From an uncultured Eubacteriales bacterium (lineage in GTDB: Bacteria > Bacillota > Clostridia > Lachnospirales > Bianqueaceae), in the NCBI GenBank assembly GCA_900322165.1, contig ONYR01000120.1, forward strand, positions 1-6,353: 6,353 nt of DNA. The letters are read 5' to 3'. The notes below the pieces were generated by a model. That model searched no databases and was not told the origin of the DNA. It worked only from the letters and a program-made list of their open reading frames with translations. Shown here in pieces: positions 1 to 6,256 of this stretch. Position numbers and translations under genes: made by a program. Position 1 is the stretch's first letter, and each line of letters begins with the position of its first letter.

Positions 1-794
1 GGGCAGGAAACGATCTCCACGCCGCTTCGGCGGATCCCCATAAAGCTCAGGATCTTCTTCGCGGTTACCACTTCCTCTACGACATCGCCGGTCAGCGAAA
101 CGCGGATCGTATCGCCGAGACCTTCGCGCAGCATGATGCCAAGGCCGAGAGCGGATTTGATCGATCCGTCCATCACGCCACCCGCCTCGGTGATCCCAAG
201 GTGCAGCGGATAATTGCGCTCTTTCGCAAACAGTTCATAGCTCTGTGCGCAGAGATTGACGTCGGAGGCTTTGATCGAGACAACGATGTCCTCGAATCCG
301 AACTCCTCCAGATACCCGACGTTGCGCAGTGCGCTCTCCGACAGCGCCTTGGCCGTGCGGCCGTACTTCGCAAACAGATCCTGCTCGAGAGAGCCGCTGT
401 TGACGCCGACGCGGATCGGGACATGGTATTCCTTGGCTTTATCAACGACAAGCTTCAGCTTCTCCTTGCCGCCGAGGTTGCCCGGATTGATGCGGATCTT
501 ATCCGCTCCGTTTTCCATCGCCCAGATCGCGCAGCGGTAGTCGAAATGAATGTCCGCGACGATCGGAATGTGGATCTGCTTTTTGATCTGTGCGATCGCT
601 TTGGCGCTCGCCTCATCCGGCACCGTTGAGCGCACGATCTCGCAGCCCGCCTCTTCAAGACGAAGGATCTGTGAAACGGTAGATGCAACGTCTGCCGTCT
701 TGGTGTTCGTCATCGACTGGATCCGGATCGGATTTCCTCCGCCGATCGCCGTATTACCGATGTTTACGACACGTGTCTGCTCTCTGGTGTACAT
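1..794 (-). CDS. ispG: 4-hydroxy-3-methylbut-2-enyl diphosphate synthase (IspG/GcpE), 3' end cut by window edge
   Basis: This enzyme makes HMB-PP from methylerythritol cyclodiphosphate (MEcPP), the penultimate step of the MEP isoprenoid pathway, in the cytosol with a [4Fe-4S] cluster. My translation gives 264 codons from ATG at 794. Visible family features are IQSMTNT (25-31), the VPD turn (58-60), the TIM-barrel segment IPIVADIHFDYR (77-88), DKIRINPGN (98-106), the conserved Glu in LGITEAGG (199-206), and GVEIVSCP at the edge, whose Cys264 should be the first cluster ligand of the CPxC-type motif. Bacterial IspG is usually about 350-370 residues, so roughly the last quarter, with the remaining cysteines, lies outside the window. 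The start is supported by AGAGAGG (801-807) 6 nt upstream. It follows rseP after 20 nt, so it is very probably co-transcribed. It shares its pathway with dxr, two genes upstream. Identity is near certain; completeness cannot be judged. Confidence 0.96.
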   Translation of the reverse strand, partial: MYTREQTRVVNIGNTAIGGGNPIRIQSMTNTKTADVASTVSQILRLEEAGCEIVRSTVPDEASAKAIAQIKKQIHIPIVADIHFDYRCAIWAMENGADKIRINPGNLGGKEKLKLVVDKAKEYHVPIRVGVNSGSLEQDLFAKYGRTAKALSESALRNVGYLEEFGFEDIVVSIKASDVNLCAQSYELFAKERNYPLHLGITEAGGVMDGSIKSALGLGIMLREGLGDTIRVSLTGDVVEEVVTAKKILSFMGIRRSGVEIVSC

Positions 795-814
795 AGCTAG
801 CCTCTCTATCTGAA

Positions 815-1909
815 TTATTTAAACAGTCGAAGGATATCATTGAACGCGACAACGATCATCAGTCCGAACAACAGCACAAAGCCAACAAGGTAGATCGCGT
901 TCTCCACCTTCGGATTCATCGGCTTTCTGCGGATCTTTTCGATCAGCAGGAACAGCAGTCTCGAACCGTCGAGTCCCGGGATCGGGAACAGGTTCAGCAC
1001 GCCGAGGTTGGCGCTGATGAGGACCGTCAGGTCCATCATCGACTGCACGACCGCCATGATGCCGTAGCTCTTGGACTCCTGCACAGTCGTATTGACAACA
1101 CTGACAATGCCGACCGGCCCGGTCAGCCCGTCAAGTCCCACTTTTCCGCTCAGCAGCATGCCAAACGAACGGATCGTCATCTCGATCTGGAACAGCATGT
1201 CCCAGAAGCTCTGCGCGATCACGCTTCCCACTGCCGGGAAGAATCCGCTCTTTTCGATCTGATCCTTCAGGCTTCCCGATACCGTCACCGAGAATCCCAT
1301 GCGGTAGCGTCCGCTCGCCTCATCCAGCTTCGGAACGAACGTCAGTGTCTTTACTTCGCCCTCCGGCGTTCTCACCTTCAAGGTGACCTCATCGCCGGGC
1401 TCGTAGAACATCATCAGGAGCGTAACTTTCGAATAGCTGCGGACGATCTCACCGTTCATGCCGATGATCGTATCGCCCTCTTCAAGGCCTGCTTCCGCTG
1501 CCGGAAAGTCCGCTTCCGCCACCACGACTTCACGGCTGATGTATCCGACCGCGATATTCAGGATCAGAAGCAGGACAAAGGCCAGCACAAAGTTCATAAA
1601 CGGGCCGGCAAACACGATGAGGGCACGCTGCCAGGGCTTTTTCCCGGTAAACGAATCCTCATCCGGCACCACGCCTTCCTGCTGCTCCTCGCCCTTCATC
1701 TGGCAGAAACCGCCGATCGGAAGTGCGCGGATCGAAAAGCGCATGCCCTTCTTTGTCATTCGCTTATAGATCGCCGGGCCCATGCCGATGGCAAACTCTT
1801 CCACAAAAACGCCCATCTTGCGGGCCATCCAGAAATGACCGCCCTCATGGATCACGACGATCAGCGTAAATACCAACAGTGTTAATACGATACTGACAAC
1901 GATATTCAA
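815..1909 (-). CDS. rseP: RseP-family (RasP) site-2 intramembrane zinc metalloprotease
   Basis: This is a polytopic membrane protease that, by family knowledge, cleaves anti-sigma factors and remnant signal peptides within the membrane. Numbering from the TTG start gives 364 residues. The first membrane segment (about 2-20) leads into the zinc motif HEGGH (His21, Glu22, His25). A second hydrophobic segment lies at about 97-122, a single PDZ domain at about 127-195, then GLTGPVGI (261-268), a third membrane segment (about 285-305), the NLFPIPGLDG motif whose Asp314 should be the third zinc ligand, and a last membrane segment (about 337-358). No ATG exists before residue 28, which is already past the HExxH motif, so initiation must be non-AUG: TTG at 1909, or CTG at 1915, which adds two residues (Met-Asp) ahead of the TTG-encoded residue. 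The TTG overlaps the dxr stop (TTGA). The second motif residue pair is Gly-Gly where Leu-Gly is commonest, which leaves the ligands intact. Function is confident; the exact start is not. Confidence 0.95.
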   Translation of the reverse strand: MNIVVSIVLTLLVFTLIVVIHEGGHFWMARKMGVFVEEFAIGMGPAIYKRMTKKGMRFSIRALPIGGFCQMKGEEQQEGVVPDEDSFTGKKPWQRALIVFAGPFMNFVLAFVLLLILNIAVGYISREVVVAEADFPAAEAGLEEGDTIIGMNGEIVRSYSKVTLLMMFYEPGDEVTLKVRTPEGEVKTLTFVPKLDEASGRYRMGFSVTVSGSLKDQIEKSGFFPAVGSVIAQSFWDMLFQIEMTIRSFGMLLSGKVGLDGLTGPVGIVSVVNTTVQESKSYGIMAVVQSMMDLTVLISANLGVLNLFPIPGLDGSRLLFLLIEKIRRKPMNPKVENAIYLVGFVLLFGLMIVVAFNDILRLFK

Positions 1910-3060
1910 ATCCAGTATTCAACCTCTCTGCAAATGTCAAGCACGTCCGAGATCGTATAATCCTCTCGGATCGGCTGGGTTTTCTCATAGTGGTTCATCG
2001 CGTGCTCCACAAGGCGGTAGATATCGGTAAATCCGATCTCCCGTCTGCGGAATTTGGCGACCGCCACCTCATTGGCCGTGTTAAACACAGCCGGCAGGAG
2101 CGCACCGACCTCCATCGAGTGGCGCGCCATCGCGATCGAGGGAAAGACCTCTTCATCGATCGCTTCAAACGTCAGCGTTCCGATCGTACGGAAATCCAGC
2201 GGCGTGGCAACATGCTCCCCGCGCTCCGGGTAAAACAAGGCAACCTCGATCGGAAGCCGCATATCGACCGGTCCCAGCTGCGCCAGGACCGAGCCGTCCT
2301 TCAGCTCGACCATCGAATGGATCAGGCTCTGCGGATGGATCACCGGCACAACTGCGGAAGGCTCGACATCGTACAGCCATCTCGCTTCGATCATCTCGAT
2401 GCCTTTGTTCATCAGCGTCGCGCTGTCGATCGTGATCTTCGCACCCATCGACCAGTTCGGATGCTTAAGCGCCTGCTCAAGCGTGACCGTCTCCAGCTGC
2501 TCCTTGGTAAAGCCGCGGAACGGGCCTCCGCTCGCGGTAAGCCAAAGCTTCCGCACGTCCTCCTTGCGCACGCCCTGCATGCACTGGAAGAACGCCCCAT
2601 GCTCCGAGTCGACCGGAAGGATCGAAACGCCCTTCTCCTTCGCAAGGTTCATGATATACGAACCGGCGCAGGCCAGCGTCTCCTTGTTGGCCAGCGCAAT
2701 GTCCTTGCCTGCCTCGATCGCGGCGACGGTCGGGCGAATGCCGATCATGCCGACCATGGACGTCACGACGATGTCTGCCTCTTCCATCGAAGCCAGCTCG
2801 ATCAATCCCTCCATGCCCGCCAGCAGACGGACATGCTCCGCCTCGCTTCCGAGGATCTCCTTCAGCCTCCCCAGCGCGCTTTCATCGAACACCGCGGCTG
2901 CTTTCGGTTTGAACTCCGCGATCTGCTTTGCAAACTCCTCACACCTTGCTCCGCCAAAGGCCAGTCCGGTCACAGTAAAACGATCGGGAAAGTGCCGGAT
3001 TACATCCAGCGTCTGTGTCCCGATCGAGCCGGTACTGCCAAGCACCACTACCTTTTTCAT
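1906..3060 (-). CDS. dxr: 1-deoxy-D-xylulose 5-phosphate reductoisomerase (IspC/Dxr)
   Basis: Dxr converts DXP to MEP with NADPH and a divalent metal, the committed step of the MEP pathway and the target of fosmidomycin. Translation from ATG at 3060 gives 384 residues, a normal family length. The N-terminal Rossmann motif is GSTGSIGTQ (8-16). NKET (125-128), the metal-binding VDSEHG (Asp151, Glu153), TASGGPFR (175-182), HPNWSMGAKITIDSATLMNKG (200-220) and Glu222 of GIEMIEA complete the active site. The all-helical C-terminal domain follows from about 300. The frame is open 17 codons further to a GTG at 3111, but that extension runs through a hairpin and has no binding site. The start at 3060 has GAGGAAG just upstream and places the Rossmann motif at the usual distance from the N terminus. 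The stop overlaps the rseP start by 4 nt, which suggests translational coupling. It lies 60 nt after cdsA. Confidence 0.97.
   Translation of the reverse strand: MKKVVVLGSTGSIGTQTLDVIRHFPDRFTVTGLAFGGARCEEFAKQIAEFKPKAAAVFDESALGRLKEILGSEAEHVRLLAGMEGLIELASMEEADIVVTSMVGMIGIRPTVAAIEAGKDIALANKETLACAGSYIMNLAKEKGVSILPVDSEHGAFFQCMQGVRKEDVRKLWLTASGGPFRGFTKEQLETVTLEQALKHPNWSMGAKITIDSATLMNKGIEMIEARWLYDVEPSAVVPVIHPQSLIHSMVELKDGSVLAQLGPVDMRLPIEVALFYPERGEHVATPLDFRTIGTLTFEAIDEEVFPSIAMARHSMEVGALLPAVFNTANEVAVAKFRRREIGFTDIYRLVEHAMNHYEKTQPIREDYTISDVLDICREVEYWI
1923..1929 (-). promoter_or_regulatory. Ribosome binding site of rseP, bearing on start choice
   Basis: AGAGAGG on the minus strand lies inside the end of dxr. 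It is 13 nt from the TTG at 1909-1907 and 7 nt from an in-frame CTG at 1915-1913. The identical heptamer sits 6 nt before the ATG of ispG. Spacing therefore favours the CTG, whereas general start-codon preference favours the TTG. An in-frame stop (TGA at 1921-1919) bounds the choice upstream. Confidence 0.6.
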
Positions 3061-3063
3061 ATA

Positions 3064-3070
3064 CTTCCTC
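3064..3070 (-). promoter_or_regulatory. Ribosome binding site fixing the dxr start
   Basis: GAGGAAG on the minus strand, with the GAGG core 6 nt from the ATG at 3060. It picks this start over the in-frame GTG at 3111 and over the ATG at 3072 that overlaps the site itself. Confidence 0.8.
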
Positions 3071-3082
3071 ATTGCTTCAGGC

Positions 3083-3109
3083 GAAAGACGGGCCAAAAGG
3101 CCCGCTTTC
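3083..3109 (-). repeat. Intercistronic hairpin between cdsA and dxr
   Basis: On the minus strand GAAAGCGGGCC, a TTTT loop, then GGCCCG, an unpaired T and CTTTC can fold into an 11-bp stem with one bulge, six of the pairs forming the uninterrupted CGGGCC/GGCCCG core. No U-tract follows on either strand, so it is not a classical intrinsic terminator. It ends about 12 nt before the dxr ribosome binding site and takes up nearly half of the 60-nt spacer. Possible roles, all inferred, are protection or processing of the cdsA 3' end, or tuning of dxr expression. Confidence 0.7.
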
Positions 3110-3120
3110 ACCGCATGTTG

Positions 3121-3987
3121 TCAGATCATTAAAAACAGATCCAAAAGTATCAATACGACCGGCGCGGCCATCAGCGTGCTGTCGAAACGATCCAGCACTC
3201 CGCCGTGGCCCGGGATCAGTCTGGAATAATCCTTGACGTTCAGCACACGCTTGATCGAAGACGCAAACAGATCTCCGATCTCCGAAACGATACCGCCGAT
3301 CAGACCCGTCAAAAGCGAGAACTTCAGCATGACGGCCGAATCGATCATGACGGTACTCGCGATGATCATGCCGAAGATCACGCAGATGATGATCGCACCG
3401 ACAACACCGCCGATCGCTCCCTCTACCGTCTTCTTCGGGCTCAACTTCGAAGCCATCTTATGCTTGCCAAGCATCATGCCGGTGAAGTACGCGCAGGTAT
3501 CCGAGCCCCACGAAACCGCAATGACATACCATACAAAGAAGTGACCGTTCTCCGAAGCGCGGATCAGGTACAGCACGGAAAACAGCATCGCGACATACAC
3601 GACACTCATCAGGCTCAGCGCCGCGTCCGCAAACGTACGCTTCGGGAACAGCACGACGCATTCCACCATAAAGACAAGCATCATACCGCCGATGAAATGC
3701 AGTCCGAGAGGCCCGTTCATGACCTTATCCGTAAACAGCACGACCATCAGAAGCCAGATCGCTGACAGAACCAGCGCGGTGATCATCATCGGATTGCGAG
3801 GGATCGCATCACTTTTGTCTTCCCCTTCCGCTGTTTCCTTCGGCCTGGCCGAAATGACGTGATGAAACTCATACACGCCGCCGAGCGTCAGCAGCAAGAG
3901 TCCGGCCATCATGACCCAACCGCCCATGATCAGCATTGCCGCCACGACGACCGTCAGGACCGCTCCGCTGATAAATCGTGTTTTCAT
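3121..3987 (-). CDS. cdsA: Phosphatidate cytidylyltransferase (CDP-diacylglycerol synthase)
   Basis: CdsA is an integral membrane enzyme that makes CDP-diacylglycerol from CTP and phosphatidic acid, the branch-point precursor for bacterial phospholipids. The 288-residue product is mostly hydrophobic, with about eight likely membrane segments. A short hydrophilic loop rich in charged residues (about 47-65) follows the first two. The family signature runs over 243-269: SSIKR, KD at 252-253, PGHGG at 259-263, then LDRFD with Asp266 and Asp269. Upstream, SWGSDTCAYFTG (159-170), SPKKTVEG (183-190) and the EIGDLFAS segment with Asp239 match conserved parts of the family. The ATG start has GAAGGAG nine nt upstream (3997-4003). 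It follows uppS by 40 nt with no terminator, in the conserved uppS-cdsA pairing seen across bacteria. Nothing unusual is seen in the catalytic residues. Confidence 0.97.
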   Translation of the reverse strand: MKTRFISGAVLTVVVAAMLIMGGWVMMAGLLLLTLGGVYEFHHVISARPKETAEGEDKSDAIPRNPMMITALVLSAIWLLMVVLFTDKVMNGPLGLHFIGGMMLVFMVECVVLFPKRTFADAALSLMSVVYVAMLFSVLYLIRASENGHFFVWYVIAVSWGSDTCAYFTGMMLGKHKMASKLSPKKTVEGAIGGVVGAIIICVIFGMIIASTVMIDSAVMLKFSLLTGLIGGIVSEIGDLFASSIKRVLNVKDYSRLIPGHGGVLDRFDSTLMAAPVVLILLDLFLMI

Positions 3988-4027
3988 ACTCGTTCACTCC
4001 TTCAACAACTGTATGTCGTGCCCCGGT

Positions 4028-4762
4028 TTACTTACGCCCGCCGAACCGTCTTTCGCGTGAGGCATAGTTCAGCACGGCCTCCTTCAGGTCCTCCGGTGTA
4101 AACTCGGGCCAATATTTCTCGGTAAAATAGAATTCGCTGTAGGCCAGCTGCCAGAGCAGAAAGTTGCTGAGCCGCTCCTCACCGCTCGTACGGATCAGAA
4201 GATCCGGGTCCGGCAGCACCGATGTATCGAGATGGGCGTTGATGAGTTTCTCATCGATCTCGGAAGGAAGCGTCTTTCCCTCCTTCACCTCTTCAGCGAT
4301 CGCTCGCACCGCGCGGGTGATCTCATCCCTCGATCCGTAATTGATCGCAAACGTCAGGTTCAGGTTTGTCAGATGAGCCGTCTCGCGCTCATCCTTCTCG
4401 ATCTCGCGCACCATCTCCGGGTCGAGCTTCGACCGGTCCCCGATCACGCGCATCCGAATGCCTTTCCTGAGCGCCGTTGCCATATAGTTCTTCAAATACC
4501 AGCGCATCAGCCCCATCAGGTAGGACACTTCCTCCTCCGACCGTTTCCAGTTTTCAGTGGAAAAAGCGTACACCGTCAGGTATGGAATTCCAAGCTCAAT
4601 GCAGGCATCGCTGATGGTTTCAACATTATCCGCGCCGGCCTTGTGCCCCTGAGGCCGTGTGAGGCCTTTCGACTTTGCATAGCGTCCGTTTCCGTCAAGA
4701 ATGATCGCGACATGCCTCGGGATTCGCTCTGCAGGAATAGCCGTTACCATGTTTTCATCCAT
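4028..4762 (-). CDS. uppS: Isoprenyl transferase (undecaprenyl diphosphate synthase family, cis-prenyltransferase)
   Basis: This cytosolic enzyme condenses isopentenyl diphosphate units in cis to form the polyprenyl carrier for cell-wall synthesis. At 244 residues it has normal length. Motifs in order are ILDGNGRYA (21-29, with Asp23 as the metal-binding residue and Arg27), GHKAG (39-43), the FSTENWKR block (67-74), NYGSRDEI (141-148), DLLIRTSGEERLSNFLLWQ (187-205, with Arg191, Arg197 and Ser199 for the IPP diphosphate), and AYSEFYF with Glu210 as the second metal residue. The aromatic residue after GNGR is Tyr where Trp is usual. The start at 4762 is chosen over ATG 4750 because GGAG lies 8 nt upstream (4771-4774). 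It is separated from frr by 89 nt containing a strong hairpin, and followed by cdsA. Chain length of the product cannot be read from sequence alone, but undecaprenyl is likely from the context. Confidence 0.96.
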   Translation of the reverse strand: MDENMVTAIPAERIPRHVAIILDGNGRYAKSKGLTRPQGHKAGADNVETISDACIELGIPYLTVYAFSTENWKRSEEEVSYLMGLMRWYLKNYMATALRKGIRMRVIGDRSKLDPEMVREIEKDERETAHLTNLNLTFAINYGSRDEITRAVRAIAEEVKEGKTLPSEIDEKLINAHLDTSVLPDPDLLIRTSGEERLSNFLLWQLAYSEFYFTEKYWPEFTPEDLKEAVLNYASRERRFGGRK

Positions 4763-4797
4763 ACCGATGTCTCCGTTATTATTTCCGTATTAAGAAT

Positions 4798-4828
4798 TCG
4801 TGCAGCCGCAGAAGAGCCGGCTGCACGA
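4798..4828 (-). repeat. Strong intercistronic hairpin between frr and uppS
   Basis: A perfect 11-bp inverted repeat (TCGTGCAGCCG against CGGCTGCACGA) encloses a 9-nt loop. It begins 23 nt after the frr stop and ends about 23 nt before the uppS ribosome binding site. On the minus strand it is followed by ATTCTTAATA, which is AT-rich but not a U-tract, and no U-tract follows on the plus strand. It therefore resembles a terminator stem without the release signal. A partial attenuator, a 3'-end stabiliser or an RNase processing site are possible readings. Confidence 0.75.
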
Positions 4829-4851
4829 TAAATTGACATGTGAGATCGTGA

Positions 4852-5409
4852 TCAGATCGACATGACCTCTTTGGTCTTGACTTCGATCTTCGCGTCTACT
4901 TTCTTGATATATTCGTCGGTCAGCTTCTGAAGCTTCTCTTCGAGATTCTTCTGGTCGTCCTCAGTGATATCACTGTTCTTCTTGTCCTTCTTGATCGCTT
5001 CCATCGCGTCGCGGCGGATGTTGCGAAGGGCTACTTTTGCATCCTCACCCTTTTTCTTAACGGTCTTGCTCGTTTCCTTACGCTTCTCTTCGGTCAGCTC
5101 CGGGAAGACAAGGCGAATGACCTTGCCGTCGTTCGTCGGATGAATGCCAAGATCGGAGGTCATGATTGCTTTCTCGATCTTTTTCAGCATCGACGGATCG
5201 TAGGGCTGGATCGCAAGGACACGCGGTTCGGGAACCATGATATTGCCTACCTGCTGGAGAGGAGACATTGTACCATAGTAGTCGACCTCGATACGATCGA
5301 GGACATGGGGATTGGCACGTCCGACACGGATTGCGTTAAATTCCGCGTCAAGGTTCAAGAGGGTCTTCTCCATTTTGACTTTGCTATCGTTGATTTCATA
5401 AACAGCCAT
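4852..5409 (-). CDS. frr: Ribosome recycling factor
   Basis: RRF works with EF-G to split the post-termination ribosome. From ATG at 5409 the product is 185 residues, a typical family length. The long helical domain I is formed by about residues 1-30 and 105-185, and the beta domain II by about 31-104. Recognisable stretches are IRVGRANPHVLDRIEVDYYGT (27-47), the IQPYDPSML region (68-75), GIHPTNDGKVIRL (88-100), PELTEEKRKE (103-112), and the RNIRRDA segment (129-135) whose Arg132 corresponds to the functionally important arginine of the E. coli protein. The frame is open to a TTG at 5457, but AAAGGAG eight nt before 5409 and the canonical length fix the start. It lies 59 nt after pyrH, a pairing conserved in most bacteria. 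Confidence 0.98.
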   Translation of the reverse strand: MAVYEINDSKVKMEKTLLNLDAEFNAIRVGRANPHVLDRIEVDYYGTMSPLQQVGNIMVPEPRVLAIQPYDPSMLKKIEKAIMTSDLGIHPTNDGKVIRLVFPELTEEKRKETSKTVKKKGEDAKVALRNIRRDAMEAIKKDKKNSDITEDDQKNLEEKLQKLTDEYIKKVDAKIEVKTKEVMSI

Positions 5410-5417
5410 GTTCCTAT

Positions 5418-5424
5418 CTCCTTT
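5418..5424 (-). promoter_or_regulatory. Ribosome binding site fixing the frr start
   Basis: AAAGGAG on the minus strand, 8 nt from the ATG at 5409, is the strongest Shine-Dalgarno match in the window. It excludes the 16-codon extension to the TTG at 5457. Confidence 0.85.
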
Positions 5425-5436
5425 GTATTGAAAATT

Positions 5437-5459
5437 CCGCCTTAGCGGTTTGGACAAAC
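5437..5459 (-). repeat. Two short inverted repeats in the pyrH-frr spacer
   Basis: Two small, touching inverted repeats are visible. One has a CCGC/GCGG stem with a 4-nt loop (5437-5448). The other has GTTTG/CAAAC arms around 2 nt (5448-5459). On the minus strand the first is followed by AATTTTC, a weak U-rich run. Four base pairs is too little to call a terminator. They may form a minor RNA structure between the two genes or be chance. Confidence 0.3.
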
Positions 5460-5468
5460 TGTGTGAGC

Positions 5469-6164
5469 TCAGCTGAGCATCGTTCCGATCTTTTCTCCGT
5501 TCACGGCCTTTACAATGCTGCCCTCTTCCTTCAGCGCGAACAGCACCGACGGAATATGGTTCTCCATGCAGAACGCCGCGGCCGGAAGGTCGATCACGCG
5601 CAGGCAGCGCGCAAGCATTTCCTGATAGGTCAGGGTATCGAACTTCTTGGCGTTCGGATTCAGGTTCGGATCGCTGTCGTACACGCCGTCCACGTTTTTC
5701 GCCATCAGAATGACGTCGCAGTCCGTCTCCGCCGCGCGAAGGGCAACGCCCATGTCGGTCGAGAAGAACGGATGGCCGGTGCCGCCCGCAAAGAAGACGA
5801 TCTTGCCCGCTTCCATGTCGCGCACCGCTTTGTCCTTGTTAAACACTTCCGTGTACAGACCGATCGCGTAGGGAGTGTAGACGGAGGTCTCCATACCCAT
5901 GCCGCGGAACACTTCCGAAACATACAGGCAGTTCATGACGGTTCCGAGCATGCCGATCTGGTCCGCTTTCACACGGTCGATGCCTTCAGAGGAACGGCCG
6001 CGCCAGAAGTTGCCGCCGCCGATCACAATGCCGATCTGTGCACCGGTTTCCTTTGCCGCGATGACCTGGCGTCCGGCATCTTTCGCTTTGGAAAGATCCA
6101 GTCCGAATCCGTTTTCACCTGCGAGCGCCTCGCCGGAGAGCTTCAGTAAAATACGCTTATACAT
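5469..6164 (-). CDS. pyrH: UMP kinase (uridylate kinase)
   Basis: PyrH phosphorylates UMP to UDP with ATP. It is a hexameric cytosolic enzyme of the amino-acid-kinase fold and is often feedback controlled by UTP. The 231-residue product shows ILLKLSGEALAG (5-16), the glycine-rich IGGGNFWRG (48-56), Asp68 in VKADQIGMLGTVMN (65-78), AGGTGHPFFSTD (126-137), which is the UMP/phosphate-binding segment, KNVDGVYDSDPN (156-167) for the nucleotide, and VIDLPAAAFCMEN (190-202), the Gram-positive-type C-terminal block. The length is slightly short because the N-terminal leader before YKRILLK is absent. The ATG at 6164 is the only sensible start; an AAAGGAA lies 10 nt upstream, a weaker and more distant site than those of the other genes. 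It is the first gene after a recognisable promoter, so it probably heads the operon. Confidence 0.97.
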   Translation of the reverse strand: MYKRILLKLSGEALAGENGFGLDLSKAKDAGRQVIAAKETGAQIGIVIGGGNFWRGRSSEGIDRVKADQIGMLGTVMNCLYVSEVFRGMGMETSVYTPYAIGLYTEVFNKDKAVRDMEAGKIVFFAGGTGHPFFSTDMGVALRAAETDCDVILMAKNVDGVYDSDPNLNPNAKKFDTLTYQEMLARCLRVIDLPAAAFCMENHIPSVLFALKEEGSIVKAVNGEKIGTMLS

Positions 6165-6204
6165 CTTTTCACATTTCCTTTTCAGGATAGATTTTATCTG
6201 ACTT

Positions 6205-6233
6205 ATTGTATCATAAGCCCCTTGCTAAAACAA
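6205..6233 (-). promoter_or_regulatory. Putative sigma-A promoter of the pyrH operon, with extended -10
   Basis: On the minus strand TTGTTT (6233-6228) is followed after exactly 17 nt by TACAAT (6210-6205), which matches 5 of 6 consensus bases. A TG one base before it forms an extended -10 (TGATACAAT). Transcription would begin near 6198, leaving a leader of about 35 nt. A 5-bp inverted repeat (CCTTG, 6-nt loop, CAAGG; 6220-6235) overlaps the -35 and spacer. It could be an operator half-site pair or the 3' hairpin of the upstream transcript; neither can be shown from sequence. Confidence 0.65.
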
Positions 6234-6256
6234 GGCACAACCGAAAGGAAGGTGTC

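Noticed and set aside
3061..3111. N-terminal extension of dxr to a GTG at 3111
   Set aside because: It would add 17 residues before the Rossmann motif, runs through the hairpin and has no ribosome binding site, whereas ATG 3060 has a good one.
1990..3132. Long plus-strand open frame of 380 codons opposite dxr, with a second of 276 codons at 2399-3229
   Set aside because: They lie antisense to a confidently identified dxr, have no recognisable domain, are rich in Arg, His and Asp or in Ser and Pro as expected from the complement of biased codons, and lack convincing binding sites. They are composition shadows.
4763..4797. Possible internal promoter before uppS, from AT-rich TTAATA and AATAAT
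   Set aside because: AATAAT is only two bases from the ribosome binding site, leaving no room for a leader, and no -35 element sits at a suitable distance.
5410..5457. N-terminal extension of frr to a TTG at 5457
   Set aside because: The ATG at 5409 has an excellent binding site and yields the canonical 185-residue RRF.
5425..5458. Possible promoter before frr (TTGTCC and TTCAAT)
   Set aside because: Each element matches only 4 of 6 bases and the spacing is 19 nt; too weak to call.
5467..5478. Perfect 12-nt palindrome GCTCAGCTGAGC over the pyrH stop codon
   Set aside because: It has no loop to form a hairpin and most of it is constrained by coding sequence; a 12-nt palindrome alone is not evidence of a regulatory site.
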